Below the pieces are notes generated by a model that was not told where the DNA came from, did no database searches, and was given only the letters and a program-made list of their open reading frames with translations. The position numbers were made by a program, and so were the translations under genes. From contig DYEX01000134.1 in NCBI GenBank assembly GCA_020725525.1, positions 1-43,151 of the forward strand: 43,151 nucleotides of DNA, read 5' to 3'. Numbering within the stretch: position 1 is the stretch's first letter; the number at the start of each line of letters is the position of its first letter. This DNA is from Desulfovirgula sp. (GTDB lineage: Bacteria > Bacillota > Desulfotomaculia > Desulfotomaculales > Desulfovirgulaceae). Of this stretch, positions 31,194 to 39,367 are shown piece after piece.

Positions 31194-32517
31194 GTTAATC
31201 TTTCTGGCTGTCATTATTCTCCTTCTGACAGCCCTGGTTTACTCTAAAGAAGATATTAAAGATAAGGCGCTGGCCAATTTGGTTTATGTTAAAGAAGCTT
31301 CCATCCTGCAGCATCCTCCCGCCCCAAACGTGCTTAAGGAAAACAGTAGTTTCGGCGGCAAAGAAAATCCGCTCTTGATGAAAGAAGTAGAAGAAATAAT
31401 TAACTCCCTGGAGCCGGAGGAAATGGTGGGGCAGCTCTTAGTGGTTGGTTTTAACGGGAAAGAGCCGGATTATTACATCAGCCGGATGATTAACCTAAGA
31501 CATATCGGGGGAGTTATTCTTTTTACCCGCAACATAGAAAATCCTCTTCAGGTAGCCAGGCTCACCAACCAGCTGCAAAACATGGCACAGGCTAACGGTG
31601 ATCCTCCCCTGTTTATTGCCGTTGACCAGGAGGGCGGGGAGGTAAACCGCTTTAAAACAGGACTTACAGCTTTTCCTGCTCCTTTTGAGCTGGGCAGGCT
31701 GGCTTCCCCCCGGGCAGCAGAACTGGCCGCCCGGGATGTAGCAGAAGAGCTAAAAGCCACCGGCATAAACGTAAACCTGGCCCCGGTGATTGACGTGGCT
31801 TCTGAAAAAAGCCTCATGGCCCGTCGCTCTTACGGCAACGACCCGCAACAGGTGGCTTTACTGGGGGCTGCCGCCGTTGCCGGGGCAAAAAAAGGAGGGG
31901 TAATTCCCTGCGTCAAGCACTTTCCCGGCCTGGGGCGGGTCCTTGTCGATCCTCACGAAAAACCGGCCGAAATAAAAGCTGACTTTGCCACCCTCTACCA
32001 GAATGACTGGCTTCCCTTTCGCCAGGCCATCAAAGAAAACGTGGAAATGATTATGGTCAGCCATGCCTGCTATCCGGCCCTGGATGCCCAGAACCCGGCT
32101 TCCTTATCTTTTTTCATCCAGACGGTAATTTTAAGAGAAATGCTGGGCTACCAGGGTTTAATCATCACCGATGATTTGGAAATGGGGGCCGTAAACAAGG
32201 AAAATTCCACCGGCCAACTGGCTGTCCGGGCGGTAAAGGCAGGGGCCGATCTGCTCCTGATCTGCCACACCCCGGAAAAACAAAAGGAAGCTTATGACGC
32301 TCTTTTGGCCGCCGTACGAAGAGGGGAAATAGACGAGCAGCGCTTAAAAGAATCCTTGCGGCGGATTATTGCCTTAAAGCTAAAATATAAGCTAAAGGAA
32401 AGCAGCCAGGTTGATTTAACCAGGGTAACAGCCCGGGTTAATACTCAAGCGCACCGGCAGGATGCGGCAGAAATAAGGGCGGCAATCGAAAACTCTACCT
32501 TGCCCTCCGGACGCTAA
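31153..32517 (+). CDS. Glycoside hydrolase family 3, NagZ-like beta-N-acetylhexosaminidase
   Basis: This 454-residue enzyme has an N-terminal membrane anchor or signal (residues 14-30) and a GH3 barrel. Conserved parts are FIAVDQEGGEVNRF, NVNLAPVIDV, VKHFPGLGRV with the loop VDPHEKP (the Asp-His acid/base pair of the NagZ type), MIMVSHACYP and the nucleophile in LIITDDLEMGAV. NagZ enzymes release GlcNAc from muropeptides. The second His of the usual KHFPGHG is Leu here. It is translationally coupled to the zinc-ribbon gene (41-bp overlap). It probably acts on cell-wall sugars outside the membrane. Confidence 0.9.
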   Translation: MSRRLKKLPSITNKLIFLAVIILLLTALVYSKEDIKDKALANLVYVKEASILQHPPAPNVLKENSSFGGKENPLLMKEVEEIINSLEPEEMVGQLLVVGFNGKEPDYYISRMINLRHIGGVILFTRNIENPLQVARLTNQLQNMAQANGDPPLFIAVDQEGGEVNRFKTGLTAFPAPFELGRLASPRAAELAARDVAEELKATGINVNLAPVIDVASEKSLMARRSYGNDPQQVALLGAAAVAGAKKGGVIPCVKHFPGLGRVLVDPHEKPAEIKADFATLYQNDWLPFRQAIKENVEMIMVSHACYPALDAQNPASLSFFIQTVILREMLGYQGLIITDDLEMGAVNKENSTGQLAVRAVKAGADLLLICHTPEKQKEAYDALLAAVRRGEIDEQRLKESLRRIIALKLKYKLKESSQVDLTRVTARVNTQAHRQDAAEIRAAIENSTLPSGR

Positions 32518-32553
32518 TGTCGAAAAACCTTCTATGCGTCATAAGTAAAGCTG

Positions 32554-32579
32554 GCTGACTTTGCCACCCTCTACCAGAA
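32554..32579 (+). repeat. 26-bp copy of an internal segment of the glycosidase gene
   Basis: These 26 bases are identical to 31978-32003, inside the GH3 gene (residues around ADFATLYQN). They lie just after that gene. The region 32518-32845 (328 bp) otherwise contains no gene or clear signal; the copied piece suggests a recombination scar at the right border of the inserted block. Confidence 0.8.
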
Positions 32580-32845
32580 CGGACTGGTACAAAGTGATTT
32601 ATCCCCTGTTTTAAATATGGCTGGAGCAAACTTTACACAATTAATTTATGCTGCCGGCTTACTTCCGCAAGGGTTGTCAGCAGGTTGGCTTTCTAAGGCA
32701 GTTCTATCTTGTCCACTTCTTTCATAGAACTAAAGCGAAGAGGGATAACGGAGCCTTTATTTGTAAATTAAGCAGGAACTACGCGGCAATCCTGTGTTCG
32801 TGAAGAAGCTCTTGAAATGGTGAGGACATAATCTGTTTATAAACG

Positions 32846-33391
32846 GTGGTGGGTACTTTGTACGAAATAATTACTGAAATCTCCCGCTGGGCAATCCCGC
32901 TGACTTTGCTTCTGGTACCCCTGATTGCCATGTTAAGGGGTGTTTCCGTTTTTGAAATCTTCGTGGAAGGGGCGGCGCAAGGTTTTACCACGGCCATTAA
33001 GACCATCCCCTACCTGGTGGCCATGCTGGTGGCCATCAGCATTTTCAGGGCTTCCGGGGCCATGGAGCTGATGGTCCAGACCCTGTCGCCGGTTCTGAAC
33101 CTGATCGGTTTTCCGGCTGAGGTGCTGCCCCACGCCATCATGCGCCCGCTGTCAGGCAGCGCCGCCCTGGGAATCGCCACGGATCTCATTGCCACCCACG
33201 GCCCGGACAGCTTTATCGGCCAGCTGGTTTCCACCATGCAGGGCAGCACCGACACCACCTTTTATGTGCTGACCCTCTATTTTGGTTCCGTGGGGATAAC
33301 CCGCTACCGTTATGCCGTTATCTCCGGTCTGGTTGCTGATCTCACCAGCCTGGTAGCTTCGGTGTTCATCGTTAACCAGCTGTTTCGCTAA
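32846..33391 (+). CDS. spmB: Spore maturation protein SpmB
   Basis: This 181-residue Gate-domain membrane protein is the partner of SpmA in spore core dehydration. Conserved segments are ISRWAIPLTLLLVPLIAMLRG, PYLVAMLVAISIFRASGAM, IMRPLSGSAALGIATDL, and DTTFYVLTLYFGSVGI. The start may be GTG 32846 or, more in line with other SpmB proteins, TTG 32858, preceded by GGTGGTGGG. It is separated from spmA by about 4 kb, although the two are usually adjacent or overlapping. rluB follows, which is the usual neighbour. Confidence 0.94.
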   Translation: MVGTLYEIITEISRWAIPLTLLLVPLIAMLRGVSVFEIFVEGAAQGFTTAIKTIPYLVAMLVAISIFRASGAMELMVQTLSPVLNLIGFPAEVLPHAIMRPLSGSAALGIATDLIATHGPDSFIGQLVSTMQGSTDTTFYVLTLYFGSVGITRYRYAVISGLVADLTSLVASVFIVNQLFR

Positions 33392-33555
33392 AAACATACG
33401 GTTCAGGCTGAGCGCTGGTCCCCGCTCACCCCCTGGCTTTCGCGTAAGTTGCACACCCCGGCTTGCTTCGGGCCGGCTCTGGTTCTTTCACGGATGGTTT
33501 TCACCACTGAATCTTGCAGCCCCTTTTGTGGTAAAATGCTCCTGGGGTGATGCCC

Positions 33556-34284
33556 ATGGAGCGCCTGCAGAAAGTGATGGCCCGGGCGGGGGTGGCCTCC
33601 CGGCGGCACTGCGAGGAACTGATCACTGCCGGTCTGGTTAAGGTCAACGGACAGGTGGTGACCCGGCTGGGAACCCGGGTAGATCCCCAAAAGGATACCA
33701 TCGAAGTGGCCGGCCGTCTTTTGCCCCGCCAGCAAGAAAAAAAAGTATATATTTTACTGTATAAGCCCCGGGGGTATATTACCACCGTGGCGGACCCACA
33801 GGGGAGGCCCAAGGTGATGGACCTGCTTCGGGGGGTTCACCTGCGGGTATATCCCGTGGGCCGGCTTGACTATGACAGCGAGGGCCTCCTTCTGCTCACC
33901 AATGACGGGGAGCTGGCCTTTGCCCTTACCCATCCCCGGCACCGGGTACCCAAAACCTACCGGGTGCTCGTAAAAGGTCTGCCCGACAATGACAAACTTG
34001 CCCGGATGGCCGGCGGTCTTGTGCTGGAAGATGGTCCGACAGCTCCGGCTAAAGTACGCCTGGTAGGGGAGAAAAAAGGCAATGCCCTTTTGGAAATCAC
34101 CATCCACGAGGGGCGCAAACGCCAGGTGCGGAGGATGTGCGCGCATATCGGTCATCCTGTACTTCAACTGAAAAGAATTCGCATCGGTCCCCTCACCACA
34201 AAAGGACTCAAACCCGGCCGGTATCGCTTTTTAACCCCAGAGGAAGTCAGGCAGTTACGACAGGCAGCAGGATTGGGGAAATAG
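33556..34284 (+). CDS. rluB: Ribosomal large subunit pseudouridine synthase RluB
   Basis: This 242-residue enzyme isomerises a uridine in 23S rRNA near the peptidyl-transferase centre (position 2605 in Escherichia coli numbering). An S4 RNA-binding domain (residues 2-60, ERLQKVMARAGVASRRHCEE) is followed by the RsuA/RluB catalytic domain, with the active-site aspartate in GRLDYDSEGLLLLTNDGEL and EGRKRQVRRM near the end. I prefer ATG 33556, preceded by GGGGTGA; GTG 33547 and ATG 33550 are upstream alternatives. Its position after spmB matches Bacillus and clostridia. Confidence 0.94.
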   Translation: MERLQKVMARAGVASRRHCEELITAGLVKVNGQVVTRLGTRVDPQKDTIEVAGRLLPRQQEKKVYILLYKPRGYITTVADPQGRPKVMDLLRGVHLRVYPVGRLDYDSEGLLLLTNDGELAFALTHPRHRVPKTYRVLVKGLPDNDKLARMAGGLVLEDGPTAPAKVRLVGEKKGNALLEITIHEGRKRQVRRMCAHIGHPVLQLKRIRIGPLTTKGLKPGRYRFLTPEEVRQLRQAAGLGK

Positions 34285-34426
34285 ATATTCACCGGAGCGG
34301 CGGGAAATGACCGCTCCCAGGGTAATTATGCGACAATGTCTTAACGGGCTTTATCACCAGGAAGGAATTTCCCGGTCCCCAGCGAAATAACAGGAAATGC
34401 GTATTATTTTGCTGGGGGGTGAAGTT

Positions 34427-34888
34427 TTGGCTGGATTTGGGCCCGGGGAAAACCTCGCCAGAGAGATCAAAGCTAAAGTAAGGTTGGACTTTAAAGGAGT
34501 AGGTCGACCTGGCCGTCTTTTTTTTGGCGGCAAATCCACCGATAAGGCTGCTGAAGAAGCCCGGGAGCAACAGCTGGCCTTACTGCGCTACGTACCCATA
34601 CAGGGCATACATATTGAAGACGTGGATTTAAGTTTGGACATTTATACCGTCTACGACGATGTAAACAACCAGGAGGTTGCTTATGCCCCGGTGGTTTTAC
34701 AGTTAACCGCCGATACCCTTGAGGATCTGGTTCGCTTCGTTGCCCGCGATGATTTTCGCAAAATCGAAATTATCGCCCCTCCTGCCCTATCTTTAAACAA
34801 ACATGAGGTGGAAAGATTGATGTTTCGCGTTTTCGAGGAGTTCAAAAAATACCGCCAGCATTTGGAGCGCAAGTATAACGTAAGGTGA
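34427..34888 (+). CDS. Conserved-looking protein of unknown function
   Basis: I do not recognise this 153-residue protein. The TTG at 34427 has GGGGGGTGA 4 bp upstream; an ATG at 34397 would add ten residues (MRIILLGGEV) but has a weak site. It has a Gly-rich start (GFGPGENLAREI), a basic segment with GRPGRLFFGGKS, a regular beta-type middle (IEDVDLSLDIYTVYDD, YAPVVLQLTADTLEDLVRFV) and a charged helix at the C-terminus (EVERLMFRVFEEFKKYRQHL). No signal peptide or membrane helix is seen. It lies between rluB and the hutP-like gene. A real gene is likely from codon use and the ribosome site. Confidence 0.7.
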   Translation: MAGFGPGENLAREIKAKVRLDFKGVGRPGRLFFGGKSTDKAAEEAREQQLALLRYVPIQGIHIEDVDLSLDIYTVYDDVNNQEVAYAPVVLQLTADTLEDLVRFVARDDFRKIEIIAPPALSLNKHEVERLMFRVFEEFKKYRQHLERKYNVR

Positions 34889-34996
34889 AGCTCCTGCCGG
34901 AATTAGCGGAAGTCGGCCCCTATTGTTTTTCTGTTGCGGTTATCCTATAATGTTTGTACCAACGGGGGGTTCACGGCCCGAATGGAGGTGAGCGGG

Positions 34997-35416
34997 ATGG
35001 CCCTGCCGGGAAGCAGGCAGGTGGCCCGGGTAGCCCTGACCATGGCTTTAAGTGAGGGTAGGGAACAGGAACGGGAGTTAAAGTCCCGTTTCGCCCGGGA
35101 GGGTTTTAAAACGGCTGCAGTGGATTGCGGTGGGGATTTTATCTCCTCAGTAAATAAGATTACCGAGCGGGCAGTGGTAGCTGCCAAGCGGGAAGGTGTA
35201 ATCAGGGAAGTCCACGCCGAGGAAGGGGCTGTGGCCGGAGCTACCCGGGAGGCCCTTTCCCAGATCATGTCCAAGGCCATTGGTTTAAACGTAGGGGGCA
35301 AGATAGGTATTGCCCGGCACCAGGATCATATCAGTGTGGCTGTTTTCTTTGGCGTGGGACTTCTACACCTGGACGATGTGGCGGTTGGACTGGGGCACAG
35401 GGCGGTTTCTTCATAA
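34997..35416 (+). CDS. HutP family RNA-binding antiterminator-like protein
   Basis: This 139-residue protein matches HutP, the Bacillus subtilis protein that binds UAG-containing mRNA and prevents termination in the histidine-use operon when L-histidine and a divalent metal ion are present. The conserved C-terminal half is seen: TREALSQIMSKAIGLNVGGK, IGIARHQDHISVAVFFGVGL and HLDDVAVGLGHRAV. ATG 34997 has GGAGGTGA 5 bp upstream. No hut genes are in the window; its neighbours are chorismate mutase and the trp operon. It could control a distant target, a nearby leader, or respond to another ligand. The family call is firm, the role unknown. Confidence 0.87.
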   Translation: MALPGSRQVARVALTMALSEGREQERELKSRFAREGFKTAAVDCGGDFISSVNKITERAVVAAKREGVIREVHAEEGAVAGATREALSQIMSKAIGLNVGGKIGIARHQDHISVAVFFGVGLLHLDDVAVGLGHRAVSS

Positions 35417-35530
35417 AGGTTTGCCCCTGGGTTTGAGGCCATTGCTTGCTTTTATATGAGACCCCCCAGGACGAAGCACCCGGGTTTGTCCAGGGGTGGT
35501 TCACATTCAACATTACGGGGGGATGGTAGG

Positions 35531-35908
35531 ATGGCAAAGATCTATGTACGGGGTATCCGGGGAGCAATAACGGTAGAACGGAATACGCCTGAGGATATCA
35601 TCCAGGCTACGGGTGAACTTTTGCAGGCCATCATGGACGAAAACGAATTGCAACCAGAGGACATTGCCAGCGCCTTTTTTACCGTTACTGCCGATCTTAA
35701 TGCCGAATTTCCGGCTACGGCAGCCCGGGAACTGCTGGGATGGAAATACGTACCCCTTTTATGTGCCCGGGAAATTGATGTGCCCGGGCGCCTGCCCAGG
35801 TGCATCAGGGTACTGGTCCATGTGAACACCACCCGCTCCCAGCGGGAAATCAAGCATGTTTACCTGCGTGAGGCCGTACAACTGCGTACAGATTTACTAC
35901 CCCAATGA
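35531..35908 (+). CDS. aroH: Chorismate mutase, AroH type
   Basis: This 125-residue trimeric AroH-family enzyme converts chorismate to prephenate, the first committed step to Phe and Tyr. Family features are [58 protein letters not shown] and [22 protein letters not shown] 35531 has GGGGGG about 10 bp upstream. It lies just before the trp promoter, so the two chorismate-using branches are neighbours but separately transcribed. Confidence 0.94.
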   Translation: MAKIYVRGIRGAITVERNTPEDIIQATGELLQAIMDENELQPEDIASAFFTVTADLNAEFPATAARELLGWKYVPLLCAREIDVPGRLPRCIRVLVHVNTTRSQREIKHVYLREAVQLRTDLLPQ

Positions 35909-35938
35909 ACACCTTCAAAAACGCCCTGAATTGACCTC

Positions 35939-35967
35939 TTGACAAAACCACTTCTCCGTGGTAAGGT
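35939..35967 (+). promoter_or_regulatory. SigA-type promoter of the trp operon
   Basis: TTGACA (35939-35944) and TAAGGT (35962-35967) are exactly 17 bp apart. The expected start is near 35974, 20 nt before the first (G/U)AG triplet of the leader. Confidence 0.8.
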
Positions 35968-35993
35968 ACCGTTAACAGAATACCGGGCTGGTT

Positions 35994-36047
35994 GAGTCGA
36001 GTGTAGTAGAGCAGAGTTGAGGGGAGCTGCAGTTGAGACGTGGCGAG
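35994..36047 (+). promoter_or_regulatory. TRAP (MtrB)-type binding site: eleven spaced triplets
   Basis: In the trp leader, triplets start at 35994, 35999, 36004, 36009, 36014, 36019, 36024, 36030, 36035, 36040 and 36045. They read GAG, GAG, UAG, GAG, GAG, GAG, GAG, CAG, GAG, GUG, GAG, so nine of eleven are exact (G/U)AG. Spacers are 2 nt, with one of 3 nt. TRAP is an 11-subunit ring that binds eleven (G/U)AG triplets with 2-3 nt spacers when tryptophan is present. A strong terminator follows 28 nt later. mtrB is not in the window. Confidence 0.8.
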
Positions 36048-36075
36048 TCTTGATCTGGTTGGAACGGGTTGGACC

Positions 36076-36109
36076 GCCGGCGCTCAGTGGAGCGCCGGCT
36101 TTTTGTTTT
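36076..36109 (+). terminator. trp leader terminator (attenuator)
   Basis: A perfect 10-bp stem GCCGGCGCTC / GAGCGCCGGC (36076-36085 and 36090-36099) with loop AGTG is followed by TTTTTGTTTTG. It sits between the triplet array and trpE, 20 bp before the start codon. I could not identify a convincing antiterminator pairing by eye. Confidence 0.9.
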
Positions 36110-36129
36110 GTTAACAGGGGGGTTGCAGT

Positions 36130-37689
36130 TTGATTTTTCCCTCGGAAAAAGAGTATTTAAAACTGGCCTGCCATTACCGGGTGATACCGGTAACTGCCGG
36201 GTGGGAGGCAGACATGGAAACACCCATCTCCCTTTTCACCCGTTTTATTAACAAAAAGCCTTCCTTTCTTCTGGAAAGCGTGGAGGGTAATGAAAAACTG
36301 GCCCGCTATTCCTTTATTGGTTTTGACCCCTTAGCCGTTTACCGCCAGCGGGGCAGGTGGGGACAAATTCACCCTTCGGAAAACTGTTGCCGGATTTTAA
36401 CCGAAGCCTTCGAAAACGGTGAAGTAAGGCTGGTAGAAGCCCAAAAGGAAAACCTTCTGGTAGAAGGGAACCCGTTTACCGTACTGGAGCAGATTCTGCG
36501 CTGCTGGCGTGCTCCCTCTTTCCCGGGGTTCCCCCGCTTTTACGGCGGCGCCGTGGGCTACTTTGGCTACGACCTGGTACGCTGGCTGGAACGACTGCCG
36601 GAACGGACCGGAGATGACCTGGGCCTGCCCGACATGATCCTCCTCTTTACCGGCACCCTGCTCATCCTGGATCACCTGCGGCACACTTTAAGGGTGGTGG
36701 TGAATACCCTGCCCGGGCCAGACCCGCAGGCAGCATACCGGCTGGCAGTTAAGACCATTGAAGAAATTTGCCGCTTGCAGAGCCTTCCCCTGAGCGGTGA
36801 ACCGCCAGGTGGTCAGACAGAAATAGCCATGCAGCCCCCTGCTGCCGGGGTAAGCGCCGGTATAAGCGCCAACCTGACCCGGGAAGAATTTATGAACCTG
36901 GTGCAGAAGGCCAAAGCATACATACGGCAGGGAGAAATCCTCCAGGTGGTCCTTTCCCAGCGCCTGCAGGTGCCCTTTAACGGCCATCCCTTCCAGGTCT
37001 ACCGGCGGCTGCGCCGCATCAATCCCTCACCATACCTGTATTACCTTGACCTGGGTGATGTGGTAATGGCAGGCTCTTCGCCGGAGATGCTGGTACGGGT
37101 GGAGGATAAGGTAGTGGAAACAAGACCTATAGCGGGCACACGCCCCCGGGGAGATACTCCCGCTCGTGATGAAGCGCTGGCAGAAGAATTGCTGGCCGAC
37201 CCCAAGGAGCGGGCGGAACACGTGATGCTGGTGGACCTGGGGCGCAATGACCTGGGCCGGGTATGCGAGCCGGGGAGCGTAACCGTGCCCCAGTTCATGG
37301 TCGTGGAGAAATACTCCCACGTCATGCACCTGGTCTCATCGGTACGGGGCAGGCTGGCCCCCGGTCAATCGGCCTTCGATGCTTTCAAGGCCTGTTTTCC
37401 GGCCGGTACGGTTTCCGGGGCACCGAAGGTGCGGGCTATGGAAATCATCGAAGAGCTGGAGCCTCATAAAAGGGGTCCCTATGCCGGAGCAGTGGGTTAC
37501 CTGGGATTTAACGGCAACCTGGACACGGCCATCACCATCCGCACTGTGGTTTTTCACCGGGGCTACGCCCACGTGCAGGCCGGAGCAGGTATTGTGGCCG
37601 ACTCCGTGCCGGAAAAAGAATATGAAGAAACCATGAACAAAGCCCGGGCCCTCCTGCAAACCTTAGCCGCAGAGAGGAGGGATGAGTGA
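36130..37689 (+). CDS. trpE: Anthranilate synthase component I TrpE
   Basis: This 519-residue enzyme makes anthranilate from chorismate with TrpG. The feedback-binding motif LLESVEG near residue 47 is present, so inhibition by tryptophan is expected. Catalytic-domain motifs are GTRPRGDTPARDE, LVDLGRNDLGRVCEPGSV, FPAGTVSGAPKVRAMEIIEE and AGAGIVADSVPEKEYEET. The start is TTG 36130, with AGGGGGG 7 bp upstream; no ATG fits as well. It is the first gene of trpEGDCFBA, behind the leader attenuator, and its stop is 3 bp before trpG. Confidence 0.97.
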   Translation: MIFPSEKEYLKLACHYRVIPVTAGWEADMETPISLFTRFINKKPSFLLESVEGNEKLARYSFIGFDPLAVYRQRGRWGQIHPSENCCRILTEAFENGEVRLVEAQKENLLVEGNPFTVLEQILRCWRAPSFPGFPRFYGGAVGYFGYDLVRWLERLPERTGDDLGLPDMILLFTGTLLILDHLRHTLRVVVNTLPGPDPQAAYRLAVKTIEEICRLQSLPLSGEPPGGQTEIAMQPPAAGVSAGISANLTREEFMNLVQKAKAYIRQGEILQVVLSQRLQVPFNGHPFQVYRRLRRINPSPYLYYLDLGDVVMAGSSPEMLVRVEDKVVETRPIAGTRPRGDTPARDEALAEELLADPKERAEHVMLVDLGRNDLGRVCEPGSVTVPQFMVVEKYSHVMHLVSSVRGRLAPGQSAFDAFKACFPAGTVSGAPKVRAMEIIEELEPHKRGPYAGAVGYLGFNGNLDTAITIRTVVFHRGYAHVQAGAGIVADSVPEKEYEETMNKARALLQTLAAERRDE

Positions 37690-37692
37690 GGA

Positions 37693-38295
37693 ATGGCAAA
37701 TCAAGCAATCAAGCTATTAATGATTGATAACTATGACTCCTTTACCTATAACCTGGTGCAATATTTTGGGCAGCTGGGTGTAGCCGTGGAGGTCAGGCGC
37801 AATGACCGGGTTACTCTGGAAGATATCGAGCTTATGGAACCCACCCACATAGTCATTTCTCCCGGTCCCGGCAACCCCGATGGGGCAGGAATTTCCCTGG
37901 CCGTAATCAGGCACCTGGCCGGCAAAGTACCCATCCTGGGAGTTTGCCTGGGCCATCAGGCCATCGGCCGGGCTTTTGGCGGGCGCGTGGTCCAGGCCGG
38001 GCAGCTGATGCACGGCAAAACATCACCCATCCACCACGATGGGCGGACCGTTTTTGCCGGATTGCCTTCCCCTTTTGTGGCCACCCGCTATCATTCCCTG
38101 TTGGTGGAGAAAGATCACCTGCCCGAATGCCTGGAGGTTAGTGCCTGGACGGCCGGGGAAGAGATTATGGGTTTAAGGCACCGGGAGTTTACCGTCGAAG
38201 GGGTGCAGTTTCACCCGGAGTCCATCCTTACGGAATACGGGCGGGACTTACTGGCCAACTTCCTGCGCTGCCGGGGTGGCCGGTGGACTGCCTGA
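37693..38295 (+). CDS. trpG: Anthranilate synthase glutamine amidotransferase TrpG
   Basis: This 200-residue class I glutamine amidotransferase supplies ammonia to TrpE. The catalytic cysteine is C85 in [12 protein letters not shown], and the His-Glu pair is in [15 protein letters not shown]. The first motif, [15 protein letters not shown], is typical. In Bacillus the same protein may also serve folate synthesis, but its place inside the trp operon points to tryptophan here. ATG 37693 has GTGAGG upstream. Confidence 0.96.
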   Translation: MANQAIKLLMIDNYDSFTYNLVQYFGQLGVAVEVRRNDRVTLEDIELMEPTHIVISPGPGNPDGAGISLAVIRHLAGKVPILGVCLGHQAIGRAFGGRVVQAGQLMHGKTSPIHHDGRTVFAGLPSPFVATRYHSLLVEKDHLPECLEVSAWTAGEEIMGLRHREFTVEGVQFHPESILTEYGRDLLANFLRCRGGRWTA

Positions 38296-38332
38296 TCCGC
38301 CTACCAATTCCAGCCGAGAGGAGCCGAGAAAG

Positions 38333-39367
38333 ATGATCAAAGAAGCCATCAGCCGGATAGTGGCAGGGGAGAATTTAACTGAATCAGAAGCAGAACAGGT
38401 AATGGATGAACTCATGACCGGCCGGGCCACTCCGGCCCAGATCGCCGCTTTGCTTACCGCCCTGCGCCTGAAAGGTGAAACCATTGAGGAAATTACCGGC
38501 TTTGCCCGGGCCATGCGTCGCCATGCCACCCCCATTCAGTCCAAACAGCCTTTACTGGTGGATACCTGCGGCACCGGTGGGGACGGCGCCAGCACCTTTA
38601 ACATTTCCACCGCCGCAGCCGTGGTGCTGGCCGGGGCGGGAGTTCCGGTGGCCAAACACGGCAACCGCTCCGTGTCCAGCCGGTGCGGGTCGGCCGACGT
38701 TCTGGAAGCCCTGGGGGTAAATCTGGAGCTATCTCCTGCTGCCATAGAGGAATGCCTGGAAGAAGTGGGCATGGCCTTTCTTTTTGCCCCGGCACTGCAC
38801 GGGGCCATGAAACATGCTGCCGGGCCCCGGCGGGAAATCGGCATCCGCACGGTATTTAACATCCTCGGTCCCCTGACTAATCCTGCCGGAGCCAGGGCGC
38901 AGGTCGTAGGAGTATACAGCCCGGACCTGGTCCCTGTTATCGCACGGGTCCTCTCCCGGCTGGGGACCAGACGGGCCTTTGTGGTTCACGGTGCCGGCGG
39001 CCTGGATGAAATCTCCCTGGCCGGGCCGGCAGTGGTGGCGGAAGTGCGGGAAGGGGAGATCAGGGAATATTTTTTGGATCCGACGGATTACGGCTTTGCC
39101 CGGACTCCGGTGGAAGCACTGGCCGGAGGCAACCCGGAATACAATGCATCCCTGATCCGGGATATACTGCAGGGGGTTCCAGGACCCTGCCGGGATGCGG
39201 TGCTCCTTAACAGCGCCCTGGGCCTGGTGGCTGCCGGTAAAGCCGGGGATCTATCCACCGGGCTGGCCCTGGCCGCACAAAGCATTGACAGCGGCGCGGC
39301 TGGCAAGAAACTGGAACAGCTGGTGGCCTTCACCCGCCGTGCCGCCAGGCAGGTGGCCAGTCTTTGA
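38333..39367 (+). CDS. trpD: Anthranilate phosphoribosyltransferase TrpD
   Basis: This 344-residue enzyme transfers phosphoribose from PRPP to anthranilate. The glycine loop CGTGGDGASTFNIST (near residue 80) binds pyrophosphate, and KHGNRSVSSRCGSADVLEAL and RREIGIRTVFNILGPLTNPA are the other signatures. ATG 38333 is preceded by GAGAGGAG. Its stop overlaps the trpC start by 4 bp, so the two are translationally coupled. Confidence 0.97.
   Translation: MIKEAISRIVAGENLTESEAEQVMDELMTGRATPAQIAALLTALRLKGETIEEITGFARAMRRHATPIQSKQPLLVDTCGTGGDGASTFNISTAAAVVLAGAGVPVAKHGNRSVSSRCGSADVLEALGVNLELSPAAIEECLEEVGMAFLFAPALHGAMKHAAGPRREIGIRTVFNILGPLTNPAGARAQVVGVYSPDLVPVIARVLSRLGTRRAFVVHGAGGLDEISLAGPAVVAEVREGEIREYFLDPTDYGFARTPVEALAGGNPEYNASLIRDILQGVPGPCRDAVLLNSALGLVAAGKAGDLSTGLALAAQSIDSGAAGKKLEQLVAFTRRAARQVASL

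Noticed and set aside
36009-36085. Antiterminator pairing in the trp leader
   Set aside because: Only short matches were found (GAGC with GCTC, GGCG with CGCC). They are too weak to propose a structure without folding software.
35968-36129. T-box or leader peptide control of the trp operon
   Set aside because: There is no AGGGTGGNACCGCG-like box and no short Trp-rich open frame. The triplet array explains the leader better.
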